Shown here one piece after another: positions 1 to 9,531 of a stretch of 64,000 nucleotides of DNA. Each line of letters opens with the position of its first letter. Position 1 is the stretch's first letter. The notes below the pieces were generated by a model. That model saw only the letters and a program-made list of their open reading frames with translations. It had not been told where the DNA came from and searched no databases. The stretch is from Inquilinus limosus MP06 (lineage in GTDB: Bacteria > Pseudomonadota > Alphaproteobacteria > DSM-16000 > Inquilinaceae). Location: contig NZ_JANX01000001.1 in assembly GCF_000767795.1 (NCBI RefSeq), forward strand, positions 55,859-119,858, read 5' to 3'. The translations under genes were made by a program, and so were the position numbers.

Positions 1-3000
1 CGTCCACCCAGCGGGCGCTGACGCAACGCAGCGCCAGATGCTGTTCTCGGCCGATCACGTGACGGTAGATGCCCTTACCGTGGTTGCTCCCGATCCAGCA
101 CTCGCCGTCGGCGGTGCGATGGACGTCCGAACCGTGAACCTCGACACCACTTCCGTTCAGGTAGCGGCTGTTGACGGCGCTTGGCACATGCCAGACCGGG
201 CCAATCGGGAAGATCTTGGTCGGCTCCTTGTCAGCAGCCATGAGCTGTGCCTGCGCCGCCAGGCCACCGTTGGTCGAATACGTCCAGAACGGGATGCGTC
301 CCTTCTGCCCCATGATCGCGGCGAAGGCGTTGTGGCAGTCGTCGGCGAGTTGGATAAGATCATCCCGATAAAAGTTTGCCGCATCGACATACGACAACAC
401 CGGTCCGGTGCGGGTGCGCTTTTGGGAGTTGTTGGCCTCTCCCTGCCACCACACGACGCCTAGCACCGCGCAAGTCTTCTGCTTGCTGTCGGCGTAAACC
501 TTTACCCGACGGACGTCGTCAACCATCGTCCCGAAATAGTCACCACCACCATCTCGGGTGTCGGGCTGAATGGGCGTCTTCGACAACTCATCAAGGTAAC
601 ACCCCCCACGCCCAGCAAAAGTGACGATAATCTCGGGGGCACCGTCGCGGCGGATCGGGCTATTGGGACCGCAGAGCAGCTCCTTCAACATCGCCACCAT
701 GCCTGTTGCGCTGGTTTCGCCTGTGGCGCCGTCCTGAACCTCAGTCAGGGGGATGACATTGAAGTCTGACGCTGGCCGGCCGGTTGGATTGTGCGCATAG
801 GTGTCGAGCTTCCAGGTCCGCACACCCCGAACGAACCGCTTGCCGCTATGACCGGTCTCACTGGTGCTGACCACTGGGAGGGCTTCGGATCCCTCACCCA
901 GGCTTTGCCCATAGACGATCAGGTGCAGGATGTCCGCTCCGAGCGGGTTCGAGGTCAGTGATGTGGACCCACCCCCGAGGCCGACGTCACCGCTGCCGTC
1001 CTTCGTCTTGCGGTAGAGGATGCGACCATTTTTCGAGAGGATGGCGAGCGCCTCGTTCGGATCGGTGCTCTTCTCGAAGCTGCCGCCCCCGTCGCCGGCG
1101 ATGTCCATACCCTTGAACACGTGCCAAAGCATGTCTGCGCCGAAGCCGCCAAGGACGCGGCCACTCTTGGTAGCATCGCCGGGCGTGGCGAAGCGGGCCA
1201 GGAAGTCGATGCCGGCGATCCGCGCTGCATCCTCGATCTGCACAGCATTGGCTACCGGCAGCATCTTGCCGTTGATGTCGTCTAGCTGGGCCTGGATCGC
1301 GGTGCTCGAGGCGCTCTCATCGGTAAGGTAGCCGAGCTTGCCGTAACCGTTGATGCCGGGGAGGTACTGGACGTAGTTGGCGTTCCCCTTCTGTGTCAGG
1401 TTGTAGGCCTTGATCTGGCAGGCGTTGTCGTCCGTCCCGCCGACATTGCTGTCGTTGCGGAGCTGGAAGAGGGCGATATGGGCATCAATGGCCATGCCGC
1501 CGACGATGTCGATCAGGGACCGGCAGTTGTCGGTGGTGGTGTTCAGGAAGTGGATGTTGTTCCGCTTCAGATTGCAGTTGCGGACATTGAGTACCTGGTT
1601 CCAGGACGTGCTCGGGTCGACGATGTTGACGTCCGGCAGCGCCTGGATGCCGATGTGATTGTCGAACAGGTCGGAGTCGATGATCATCGCTGGACCGACC
1701 GGGACGAAGCCGCACTTGCCGTTGCGGTGAAACCGGCTGCCGATCACCTCGACGTCCTGCCAAGCGTGTGGGCTCATGCCGTCGCCGATGATGGCATCAG
1801 TCATTTCGACGTCGATCACCCGAAGGCGGGCTCGGGTCTCAGGCCAATCGCCGGTGCCATTGGAGGTGGGCGGCGCGAAGTCGGCTGAGAGGGTGTGGTT
1901 GATACCATCGTTCCACGGACGCACACCCCGAACGCTTGCGATCGTGCCGGACATCATGTCGGGAGCGATGCAGTTCAGGGTCCCGGGCCCCCAGATCTCG
2001 CAGTCCTCGATATTACCATAGACACGGCCAGCCCGGATGCCATGAGCGTAGCCGTGCCAGATCCGCAGACCAGCGATTTCGATCTCGGTCGCACCGATGA
2101 GATTCCGCGGAGGCGGCGCCAGGTTGAGACCGGCATAGTATTCGGACCTGAAGAGCTGCAGCCCGTTCGGATCGGCGTTGTTTCGCGGCTTGATGTACAT
2201 CAAGCCGGTCGCGCCTCCGTTCCAATAGGCGCCGGTCGTCGCCGGGAGCGCGTCGAGTGCGGCCGCGCTCCCCGTGGTCGGACTCAGGCGCGTATAGGTG
2301 CAGAAGCCCCAGAAGCCGTCGGGCTGGCTGTAGTCGTGGATCGAGCCGTTGGCCACGAGCGAATTCGTGATGCCCGCGAAGACGTTGGGCCGCTCCCAGA
2401 CGTTGTTGAGACCGGCGGTCTTCGTCCAGCCGCCGGCGAGCATCGTCCCGGGCCTGATGATGCTCTTGAAGTTGCGGTCGCCGACGATGCGGATCTTGCG
2501 GAAAGCGTTGGAGGGGATGTCGATCGTGCCGCTGTAGATGCCACCCTTGAGCGCGATATCCAGCTCTTCACTGGTCTCGGTGACATGCGCGATGGCCGCG
2601 CGCAGCGTCTTGAATGGGCTGCTCTCGGTTCCGACGCCGTCCTGACCGACCGCCGGATTGATGTAGACCCGTTTGGCCCACGGGTTGACCTTCTCGAAAG
2701 ACGACGGCGAGTGCGTCATCACGCGCGGGGTCGGGGTGAACCCGCCGGCCCGGCCGACGGCGCCCATGAACCCGATCGGCAAGCCTGACACGGTGAAGCT
2801 CGAGACCTGCACACCGTTCTGGGTCAGGGTGAACAGGCCGGTGGTCTGGTCGGCGTCGAGGGCGACCGACATCTCGTGCTCGACACTCGCCTGCAGTGCC
2901 GTCCGCGGCACGGTCGGCCCAATCACGACGCCGGTGCTAGACCCCGGTGCCGTGTATGTGTCGATCAAGGTAGTGGCATCGAGCTTGCGGGCAACAACAA

Positions 3001-3973
3001 GTCCGTTCTGCTGCCAGAGAATGGCGACGAAGGTCGTGGAGTCGGGGGTAGAGGCGCTGGTAGGATTCCAGCAAATGCCGAAGCTGTCGGTGCTGTTGAG
3101 TCCGTCAGTTTTAAACTTGACCTTGAATGTTCGGTTCGCCGGGCTCTTTTGCCCAGTCAGATATCCGGTAAGGAAAGCGCTGGCATTGTAGGTCTGGCTG
3201 ATAACCAACTTGCCATCGACGACGCTCCAGGAATATCGGGTCGTCGGGTTCGTGATCGGTGTATTGAACACCGTGAACTGCGTCGGATCGGCAAAATCGA
3301 TCGTCAGCGAGTCCTGCTCCAGGGCTACCAGGCGGCTGTCGTGGGCGGCAATTTCGTCCGACAGCTCGCCTGTGGCGTCAGGCCCCCAGTAGACCCAAGT
3401 GCCGGTACCATTCGGATTGCCTGTGGATGCACCGGCGCCGTTCTTGCGATAGAGGCCGCGCTTGTTAACGTCGGGCTCCAGAGGACCGACCCGCGCGATC
3501 ACCTTGTCAGCCGGCTTCAGATCGGCAGACATAAGCGCAAAGGTGTCGTAGCCGATGCTCCAACTGCCGTTCGCGGCTGCTGCTTGAGCCCCCGCCAATA
3601 CCTCTTGAGCGTCCTCCACCAAGTCCGACGTTTGCTCGATCTGCTGCTGGAGCGTTAGCGGATCGGAGATGCGGTTCTGCACCTCTACAAGCAGATCTGA
3701 AGTCGCTCGAACCACCTCGGCCGACGCTGCTGCACCGGCAAACATGATGATGGAATAGGCGAGGTTCGATCCTGACGCTCCACCCCAAGCAGGATCGATT
3801 TTCAAGCTTGTATCAGAACCGACTTCGACAATCTGGTAAAGCTCTGGACTTCCAGTAGCGGTAAAAATGTCTCCAACGCGAATGTTTTTCTGCCAGACCG
3901 TACCAGTTCCCGCGATGACTTGGGATCCAGCCGCGACTGAAACGGTTCCCTCACTATACCATCCGGACGCCAT
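1..3973 (-). CDS. Tailspike/receptor-binding protein with beta-helix and SGNH esterase domains (partial)
   Basis: One open frame reads from an ATG at 3973 to the window edge (1,324 codons, no stop). A GGAG sits about 9 nt before the ATG. The N-terminus is short and virion-like, followed by a helical stretch near residues 80-130. A middle region starting near residue 460 (YINPAVGQDGVGTESSPFKT) looks like a pectate-lyase-type right-handed beta-helix. The C-terminal part carries SGNH/sialate-O-acetylesterase blocks: YGQSLGEG (nucleophile Ser), VVWWQGEAN, and a late DVHRT with candidate catalytic Asp/His. It is the last visible gene of the tail operon. Likely role (inference): binding and de-O-acetylating a host surface polysaccharide. 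Confidence 0.82.
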   Translation of the reverse strand, partial: MASGWYSEGTVSVAAGSQVIAGTGTVWQKNIRVGDIFTATGSPELYQIVEVGSDTSLKIDPAWGGASGSNLAYSIIMFAGAAASAEVVRATSDLLVEVQNRISDPLTLQQQIEQTSDLVEDAQEVLAGAQAAAANGSWSIGYDTFALMSADLKPADKVIARVGPLEPDVNKRGLYRKNGAGASTGNPNGTGTWVYWGPDATGELSDEIAAHDSRLVALEQDSLTIDFADPTQFTVFNTPITNPTTRYSWSVVDGKLVISQTYNASAFLTGYLTGQKSPANRTFKVKFKTDGLNSTDSFGICWNPTSASTPDSTTFVAILWQQNGLVVARKLDATTLIDTYTAPGSSTGVVIGPTVPRTALQASVEHEMSVALDADQTTGLFTLTQNGVQVSSFTVSGLPIGFMGAVGRAGGFTPTPRVMTHSPSSFEKVNPWAKRVYINPAVGQDGVGTESSPFKTLRAAIAHVTETSEELDIALKGGIYSGTIDIPSNAFRKIRIVGDRNFKSIIRPGTMLAGGWTKTAGLNNVWERPNVFAGITNSLVANGSIHDYSQPDGFWGFCTYTRLSPTTGSAAALDALPATTGAYWNGGATGLMYIKPRNNADPNGLQLFRSEYYAGLNLAPPPRNLIGATEIEIAGLRIWHGYAHGIRAGRVYGNIEDCEIWGPGTLNCIAPDMMSGTIASVRGVRPWNDGINHTLSADFAPPTSNGTGDWPETRARLRVIDVEMTDAIIGDGMSPHAWQDVEVIGSRFHRNGKCGFVPVGPAMIIDSDLFDNHIGIQALPDVNIVDPSTSWNQVLNVRNCNLKRNNIHFLNTTTDNCRSLIDIVGGMAIDAHIALFQLRNDSNVGGTDDNACQIKAYNLTQKGNANYVQYLPGINGYGKLGYLTDESASSTAIQAQLDDINGKMLPVANAVQIEDAARIAGIDFLARFATPGDATKSGRVLGGFGADMLWHVFKGMDIAGDGGGSFEKSTDPNEALAILSKNGRILYRKTKDGSGDVGLGGGSTSLTSNPLGADILHLIVYGQSLGEGSEALPVVSTSETGHSGKRFVRGVRTWKLDTYAHNPTGRPASDFNVIPLTEVQDGATGETSATGMVAMLKELLCGPNSPIRRDGAPEIIVTFAGRGGCYLDELSKTPIQPDTRDGGGDYFGTMVDDVRRVKVYADSKQKTCAVLGVVWWQGEANNSQKRTRTGPVLSYVDAANFYRDDLIQLADDCHNAFAAIMGQKGRIPFWTYSTNGGLAAQAQLMAADKEPTKIFPIGPVWHVPSAVNSRYLNGSGVEVHGSDVHRTADGECWIGSNHGKGIYRHVIGREQHLALRCVSARWVD

Positions 3974-4041
3974 GCATTAGTCTCCAGCAGAGATAACTGG
4001 ATTTATACAAATCGTCGCTCATACATTCCAGGGTTAATTGA

Positions 4042-4449
4042 TCACCATGCGATGTTGCAGGCCACTTCGATTTCCCGTGGAGTGGATGCTTCGGTGATAT
4101 TTCTTTTTGCACTCAGGCGGAGCCCCTCAATTCCGGCGACAGCGGTCTGCCATTGGGCTCGAACATTCAGCACGACTTGAGCGACAGCGTAGATGTCATC
4201 CGCCTCCACCCCTGTCTCCGGCACGGTGATACCGACCTCAGCGAAGAGCACAGGGAAAGCTCCCCTGGAAATATCCGCTTGGTCAGCTCGCACGACGGCA
4301 GTCGCCTCCTCGATTTTCAACTGATAGACAAGCGTCTGACCCACACCATCGGTGAGATACCTCGAGCGCGCGATTTCGGCCTCCGCGTCGATCTTCGCGA
4401 TCGCCGCCTCCTTCAACGGCACCAAGTCCTTAGTGAGCGACAATCTCAT
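4042..4449 (-). CDS. Small tail-region protein, unknown function
   Basis: A 135-aa product starting at MRLSLTKD. The ATG at 4449 overlaps the 3' end of the preceding gene by 20 bp, so the longer upstream extension of this frame is unlikely. The sequence is helical, and its ARSRYLTDGVGQTLVYQ stretch resembles small proteins often found beside tail-fibre genes. Its position between the J-like tip protein and the tailspike suggests a fibre or tip accessory protein, but no function can be assigned. It ends 68 bp before the tailspike start. Confidence 0.72.
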   Translation of the reverse strand: MRLSLTKDLVPLKEAAIAKIDAEAEIARSRYLTDGVGQTLVYQLKIEEATAVVRADQADISRGAFPVLFAEVGITVPETGVEADDIYAVAQVVLNVRAQWQTAVAGIEGLRLSAKRNITEASTPREIEVACNIAW

Positions 4450-4828
4450 ATCGGGCATCCTTATAGGGCCACTGCTTGATCTCGACCACATAGGTCGCCG
4501 GCATGGGGCTGGCGATCGACAGAGACCCGCCCTCGACGACGTGCTCGACGTCGTCAACGATGACCCTGCAAGGGTCCGGAAGACCAACCAGCGTTGCCTC
4601 GTCGACACCGTCCGCAGCGATCTCCATCTTGTCAAAGATCGGCAGAACCGGGCGGTTGGCGATCTGTCCCTCCACCATGTAGTGGTCTCGGTATGACAGC
4701 CTGGAGGACACAGCGACGGAGATCCCGCCCGGGTAGCCACCAGCTTGCAGAGGCACGTCCTCCTCCCGACACTGGCCGACGATAAGGATCCGTCCAGTCG
4801 CGCTATCGTAAACGGCGTAGTCGATCAT
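4430..4828 (-). CDS. Small tail-tip-associated protein, unknown function
   Basis: A 132-aa protein starting MIDYAVYDSATGRIL, whose ATG overlaps the stop of the J-like gene by 4 bp. The N-terminus resembles short phage proteins that follow the host-specificity gene. The rest is beta-rich, with hydrophobic and acidic strands and no recognisable catalytic motif. Tight coupling to J suggests a tail-tip or fibre-connector role (inference). Confidence 0.75.
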   Translation of the reverse strand: MIDYAVYDSATGRILIVGQCREEDVPLQAGGYPGGISVAVSSRLSYRDHYMVEGQIANRPVLPIFDKMEIAADGVDEATLVGLPDPCRVIVDDVEHVVEGGSLSIASPMPATYVVEIKQWPYKDARYEIVAH

Positions 4829-7800
4829 CGCTTCAGCTCGATCAATGAGAGGATGATATTGCTCATATCGACTTTATCTCCCGCCGCATCCGAGCAGGCC
4901 TGCAGGGTATAGGTGTGAGCGCCGGCGGGAGCACCCGTGTCGATAATACTCATGGACTGAGTCAACCACTTATCCAGGTACTGGATGTATGTGAACACCT
5001 TTAGCAAACTGCCGTCTCTCAACAACCGGTAGTGACCCTGGTTGTCGCCAGCCGTTTTTCCCAAGAACGAGACGTTGAACATCGTCCTTCCAGCAGCGAA
5101 CGCCGTTACAGAAATCGAACCGATGTTAGTCCATCTCCAAGTGCTCGGATCATTCTCATTGTATCCGGAAATACCCTCGTCTTTGGCTGGAATATCTACA
5201 ACGTCGGCCGGCTGGGCCGCAGTTATGCTCGAGATCGCTCCGTCCTTGATTTTCAGAGTGTCCACCGACAGGTTCTTGATCCAGACGTCGGCGTCCATCT
5301 TGATGTCGCCACTCTCGATCGTGAACGGAGCTCGTCCGAGGGACCCGTCCCAAATCAGGAAGTTGTTGGCGCTGACAATGAACGAGGACTCCACCGTCCC
5401 GCCTGTATAGTCGCTGACGAGTTGGAATCCCGACATCACCCCATTGTTGTCGATCTTGACGACATACTGGCCGCTTACACCGTCGATGATCGTCTGCTGG
5501 GTCTGGATCTTGGTCTCCGCATCGCCGACCCGAACGTCCATGGTACTGATCTGGGTGGCCATGGCGCTGTCAGCAGTTGCTCGAGCGGTCGCCTCGTTCT
5601 GAATGGCAGCTGCGTTGTCGCCGACCTGAACCGCGATCGTGTCGATGGATTGAGCTAGAGCCTCATCCTCGGTGACCCGGATGTTCCGCTCTTCGATGAT
5701 CGCCGCACGGGCGTTGCCGGTCTCCTTGTAGAGAGCGAACTGGGCATTCGCCAGCGCATTGGCCAGCCACTCGTTGCGCTCCTCACCGAAACCGATCTTG
5801 TCCAGCAAGCTCGGGATTGGTTCGAAGCCCTCGAGATAAGACCGAACGGTCATCTGGGGCGAGACCAAGAAGTCGTTCGGGTTGTAGGTGTCGAACGAGG
5901 CTACGCGGATGTACCAGAACTCCGGCCGATGATGTTCGTAGGCCGTGTTCGGTCCTTGGTAGACCAGTGTCTCGTCGCTGATCGTGAAGTTCTCTTCGGT
6001 GGACGCCCACACCTTCGTTCCGCCGAAGTCCCGGATCGACGGCCTGTCGTAGTTGATCCGAAACCCTTCGAACGTCTGCTCGACTTTCAGTTGGAAGGGG
6101 ATGTGTGGCGGGGGATTCGACGCGGTGGTCTGAACTTCGATCGAGCGGTTCCCCCACGGATCACAGACGGTGACGCCGACGATGAACGAGCGCTTCTTCC
6201 CGTCCTCGTCCGACATCGAGCTTGTGTATTGCCACTCCCGAGAGGTCGTCGTGTGCGTGCTGATGACGATCTCGTTGTCGATGTCGCGGATCACCACCTC
6301 GAAGTGGTGGAACGCCGGATCGGGCTTCGGGACGTCCCAGGTGAAGAACGGCTCGGCGACGTCGAACTCGGTGTTGGTGACGCCGTTCAGAACCCGGACG
6401 TTGGTCACCGGGTCGACCTGGCGCGTGGTGTTGCCGAGCTTGAAGGTCGCGACCGCTGGCTCCGACGTGATGTTGGAGACGGTCCGGGCCCTGATGTAGA
6501 AGACATAATCGCCGAGAGGAGCGTCGACCAGCTCGGCGATCGTGGTGGTCGTCTCGGTCAGCAACTGCCGCTCCGAGCCGTTGCGGGTATAGTCGACCAG
6601 GTACTTGGTGACGAACTTGCTCGGGCTTCTATCCCAGTCGACGGTCAAGACCATGTGACCACCGAGGTGGTCGTAGCGCTTCGAATAGGTTACGCGGGGG
6701 TTAATCGGCGGGGAGACGACGCTCACCGGCAGATCGATGATGTCGACGTCTCCTCCAACGACTGGCGGGTTATCGGCAAGCGCCCACTTCGACCGGTTGA
6801 CCTCCGTGGCGAAGATCTGGATCTGGTCCGGATTGCCGTCGAGCTCCTCACGCTTGATGACGCGATAGGCCTTGGGCAGGCCATCGTGGTCGCTCTCCAG
6901 CGTGAATACGGCGTCCTCGACGTAGTCTGCCGTCGGCAGACCACCGGCGACACTGAGGGTCGTGGTTGACCCCGGTGGCGTTGTGATGGTCCGGGTCTCG
7001 ACCCGGTCATGATACTGGACCCGGATAGCATAGGTGACCCCCGCTTCAAGGAAGACGGGGTCGCGCAGCCCGATGACGGTGCCGCTCGGGGAGAGCGTCT
7101 TAATACGCCCACTGATGCCGTAGCCCATGTTGGGGTCGGCAATGAGGATGATCTCCCACGGGTTAACGAACAGGCCGCGGCGGTTGGTCGTGAACGTCAC
7201 CATCTCCGTCTCAGTAAGAGACGTGAGCATCTTGTAATAGGCTCGTCCGATCGCCTCTTCCGTGTTGGTGCAGCCCACTGCGACGAAGTCGAGCGGCACC
7301 CTCCCGTTGAGATCAATGTCGGCTTGATCGAAGATTCGGCGCCGGTCTTGAGCCCAGTTGAGTTCCGGGTTCAGGTAGACGACGGTGAGATCATTGATGC
7401 GGGAAGTGACATCCGTGTAGCTGTATTGGAAATCCCCGTCGATCGACTCTTGCGTGAAGATGGCGACAGCCGCCTCTTCCTTATCAACGAGCAGGTGGAC
7501 GACGTTGTTGTCATCCTCGACCACGGCGCCGTTGAACGATCCGGCGATATAGCGGGCGAATTCGCGCCCGTTCATCGGATCCTGGATGTAGGCGTTGAAG
7601 GTGTATCGAGGCCTCTGGTTCGGCCCGATTCGACCGTCACACCACTGGGCCGCCTCGTAAAACACGTACTTGTCGACCGTGACTGGTTGGTAGGAGCTCC
7701 AACCCCAGCGGTCGTTGGTCAGGACGGCGTACAGAATCCAAGGACCGTTGTTGGTCCACGCCATCTTGAACGTGCCGTCCCAGATCCCCGAGTAGGTGCG

Positions 7801-8619
7801 GGCGATCGGGTCATAATTGCTCGGCACCTGCACGATCAGGCCGTCGTACACACCAGAGAAGGTGGGCAGGCTGGAGAACTGGTCCGATGCTTCGGCAACG
7901 AAATGAACCAGGGCGGTGTCCGGATAGGTCCGGGGGATTGCGTCCACCTCCTGGAAGCTCTCCCAGACCATTTCTCTGACGCGCTCGGAGGTGCTCTCCG
8001 GATCGACCTTGGTAACCCTGATCAGGTAGGGCTCGTTGATGCGCGGGACGGTGCGCCGGAACTCCTTCACATAGGCTTGGGTCGTCTTGCCGGTGATGTT
8101 GATTTCGGCGTCATCGTAGAAGTTTGCCCAGGTGGCAGCCGAGAGTGGCTTGAACTCAATCTTGAACTCGATATCCTGCTCGAAGACACCATCATCGTTC
8201 TGATGATATAGCTGGTCGATACGCAGTCGAACTTCGATCGCATCAATTTGACCGGTCGAGGTCTCTCGCGTGACCGGTACATCCTTCATCAGGTTGACGT
8301 TGACCGTCGTAGGTTGCGACGAGCCACCGAGAACCAGCTTTACGGGCGGTGGAGCATGCTCGCCCGGCAGAATGTCTAGTGTGTACTTCTGAAAATTATA
8401 GTCGCCCGCCTCGGACTGGAGAGAGGTCTCGCCGATGCGGAAGTCCTTGTCACCTCTCGTCAGCCCTTTGATCGGCCCTTCGCACAGGCCGAGCAGGATC
8501 TCCATCGTGTCCTTGGAACGGAGGTTGTCCGGTGTCCGCTTGGGAGAACTCCCCCCTCCTCCACCACCGAGGCCACCGCCGGCCCCCTTGAAATCCATGT
8601 GTCCCATTAGAACGGCCAA
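4825..8619 (-). CDS. Tail tip attachment protein J-like (host specificity)
   Basis: 1,264 aa, close to the size of lambda J (1,132 aa). The N-terminus has the J-type Gly-rich start followed by DNLRSKDTMEILLGLCEGPI. Large hub domains follow, then fibronectin-III-like repeats around residues 640-850, and a DUF1983-like C-terminal region with an alpha-helical stem (repeated ATA/ADSAMATQ segments) and GQYVVKIDNNGVMSGFQL. It forms the central tail hub/fibre and contacts the receptor in lambda-like phages. It overlaps the I-like gene by 13 bp. Alternative in-frame ATGs lie at 8607 and 8598. Confidence 0.93.
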   Translation of the reverse strand: MAVLMGHMDFKGAGGGLGGGGGGSSPKRTPDNLRSKDTMEILLGLCEGPIKGLTRGDKDFRIGETSLQSEAGDYNFQKYTLDILPGEHAPPPVKLVLGGSSQPTTVNVNLMKDVPVTRETSTGQIDAIEVRLRIDQLYHQNDDGVFEQDIEFKIEFKPLSAATWANFYDDAEINITGKTTQAYVKEFRRTVPRINEPYLIRVTKVDPESTSERVREMVWESFQEVDAIPRTYPDTALVHFVAEASDQFSSLPTFSGVYDGLIVQVPSNYDPIARTYSGIWDGTFKMAWTNNGPWILYAVLTNDRWGWSSYQPVTVDKYVFYEAAQWCDGRIGPNQRPRYTFNAYIQDPMNGREFARYIAGSFNGAVVEDDNNVVHLLVDKEEAAVAIFTQESIDGDFQYSYTDVTSRINDLTVVYLNPELNWAQDRRRIFDQADIDLNGRVPLDFVAVGCTNTEEAIGRAYYKMLTSLTETEMVTFTTNRRGLFVNPWEIILIADPNMGYGISGRIKTLSPSGTVIGLRDPVFLEAGVTYAIRVQYHDRVETRTITTPPGSTTTLSVAGGLPTADYVEDAVFTLESDHDGLPKAYRVIKREELDGNPDQIQIFATEVNRSKWALADNPPVVGGDVDIIDLPVSVVSPPINPRVTYSKRYDHLGGHMVLTVDWDRSPSKFVTKYLVDYTRNGSERQLLTETTTTIAELVDAPLGDYVFYIRARTVSNITSEPAVATFKLGNTTRQVDPVTNVRVLNGVTNTEFDVAEPFFTWDVPKPDPAFHHFEVVIRDIDNEIVISTHTTTSREWQYTSSMSDEDGKKRSFIVGVTVCDPWGNRSIEVQTTASNPPPHIPFQLKVEQTFEGFRINYDRPSIRDFGGTKVWASTEENFTISDETLVYQGPNTAYEHHRPEFWYIRVASFDTYNPNDFLVSPQMTVRSYLEGFEPIPSLLDKIGFGEERNEWLANALANAQFALYKETGNARAAIIEERNIRVTEDEALAQSIDTIAVQVGDNAAAIQNEATARATADSAMATQISTMDVRVGDAETKIQTQQTIIDGVSGQYVVKIDNNGVMSGFQLVSDYTGGTVESSFIVSANNFLIWDGSLGRAPFTIESGDIKMDADVWIKNLSVDTLKIKDGAISSITAAQPADVVDIPAKDEGISGYNENDPSTWRWTNIGSISVTAFAAGRTMFNVSFLGKTAGDNQGHYRLLRDGSLLKVFTYIQYLDKWLTQSMSIIDTGAPAGAHTYTLQACSDAAGDKVDMSNIILSLIELKR

Positions 8620-9278
8620 TCCGGTGGAAGGTCATCACCATCCTTGTCGCCGACGGCCACGTCGACGGCGTCGATGTCCATGCTCAAGATGTGACCGAAG
8701 GCCAGGTGGCGACCGAGGAGAAGCGGAATTCGCGTGCCGATCTTCGTCGTGTTCTGGGGCGAGCCAAGATACTTGGACGCCTCAGGATCTTTGGCGGAAT
8801 TGACATCGATGGTCGGTGCCGGACTGATGACTTCGAGCAGGCCGCCCAGGGCGAACGTCACGCCGGCCCAGAACAGCCCTGCCGACAGAGATCCAGCAGC
8901 CAGTACGCCAGCGGGGCCAGCGACGACAAAGGCCGCGGCGATCAGCACGGCACCGATGATGATCTTGAAGAAGCCACCATTGCCGCCGCCTCCCACGAAC
9001 GCGGGAACGATGTGGATCTCCTCCTGGTCCGTTTTCTCATAAAGGCTCCCGACCGTGTCGAACCCGACAACCGAGATGGTGTGCCTGTCCTGACCCGGCA
9101 CCGGGCGGAACGCCTTGATCTGAGTGGTGAAGGCGTGGACGATCTCAGCGACCGTGTCCCCGACGATCTTAATCGGGCCGGGATGAAGATCCCTCAGGTA
9201 CCCGTGGAGTATAACGGTCTTCGCATTCGACAATTGCGCGGCCCTGTACCTTGTAACAACGTGCGCCGTCGCGGCCAA
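8607..9278 (-). CDS. Tail assembly protein I-like
   Basis: 223 aa from the ATG at 9278. Lambda I-family features are a ubiquitin-like N-terminal part (KTVILHGYLRDLHPG), a central hydrophobic Gly/Ala-rich pair of segments near residues 105-150, and a C-terminal SPQNTTKIGTRIPLLLGR. The ATG would give a 110-bp overlap with the JAMM gene. Family members usually start just before the KTVILHG-like strand, so a TTG at 9233-9231 is a plausible true start. It probably acts with J in tail-tip initiation. Confidence 0.87.
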   Translation of the reverse strand: MAATAHVVTRYRAAQLSNAKTVILHGYLRDLHPGPIKIVGDTVAEIVHAFTTQIKAFRPVPGQDRHTISVVGFDTVGSLYEKTDQEEIHIVPAFVGGGGNGGFFKIIIGAVLIAAAFVVAGPAGVLAAGSLSAGLFWAGVTFALGGLLEVISPAPTIDVNSAKDPEASKYLGSPQNTTKIGTRIPLLLGRHLAFGHILSMDIDAVDVAVGDKDGDDLPPDWPF

Positions 9279-9531
9279 TCACCCAGTGTTCTATCATTGG
9301 GTAGTTCAGAAAAGCAATGTAATCTTCCGTAGACAACTGGGACGTCCCGAATGGATGCGTGTGCCACGTCCCGACTATATCATCCTCGTACCTGACGAGA
9401 TCTTCACCCCTCACCTGAAACGCATCATTCGGCTTGTCGGCGATATTCTCCACCTCGACGACCTTGTCGCCGTTGAGGATGAAACCGACCCTCTCCGGGC
9501 CGTCAGGACGATGCAGTTGCAGCAGCATCAC
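9169..9531 (-). CDS. JAMM/MPN-type metallopeptidase (K N-terminal-like), tail assembly
   Basis: 120 aa. A complete JAMM motif H-x-H-x7-S-x2-D is visible in GTWHTHPFGTSQLSTEDY, with an upstream Glu in GPERVGF. In lambda the K protein fuses a JAMM domain to an NlpC/P60 domain. Here the two are separate overlapping genes, with NlpC upstream of JAMM in transcription order. Probable role: tail-tip peptidase, perhaps for maturation or peptidoglycan penetration. The C-terminal 35 codons overlap the I-like gene. Confidence 0.87.
   Translation of the reverse strand: MMLLQLHRPDGPERVGFILNGDKVVEVENIADKPNDAFQVRGEDLVRYEDDIVGTWHTHPFGTSQLSTEDYIAFLNYPMIEHWVIGRDGARCYKVQGRAIVECEDRYTPRVPEGSSSRPD

Noticed and set aside
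1895-2788. 297-codon plus-strand frame and other plus frames in 1-3700
   Set aside because: They are antisense to the tailspike gene, whose frame is open without a stop from 3973 to the window edge and carries clear esterase motifs.
4450-4740. N-terminal extension of the 135-aa tail-region gene
   Set aside because: It overlaps the 132-aa gene out of frame; the Ser/Arg/Thr-rich translation looks non-coding.
7009-8211. 400-codon plus-strand frame
   Set aside because: Antisense to the J-like gene with no recognisable content.
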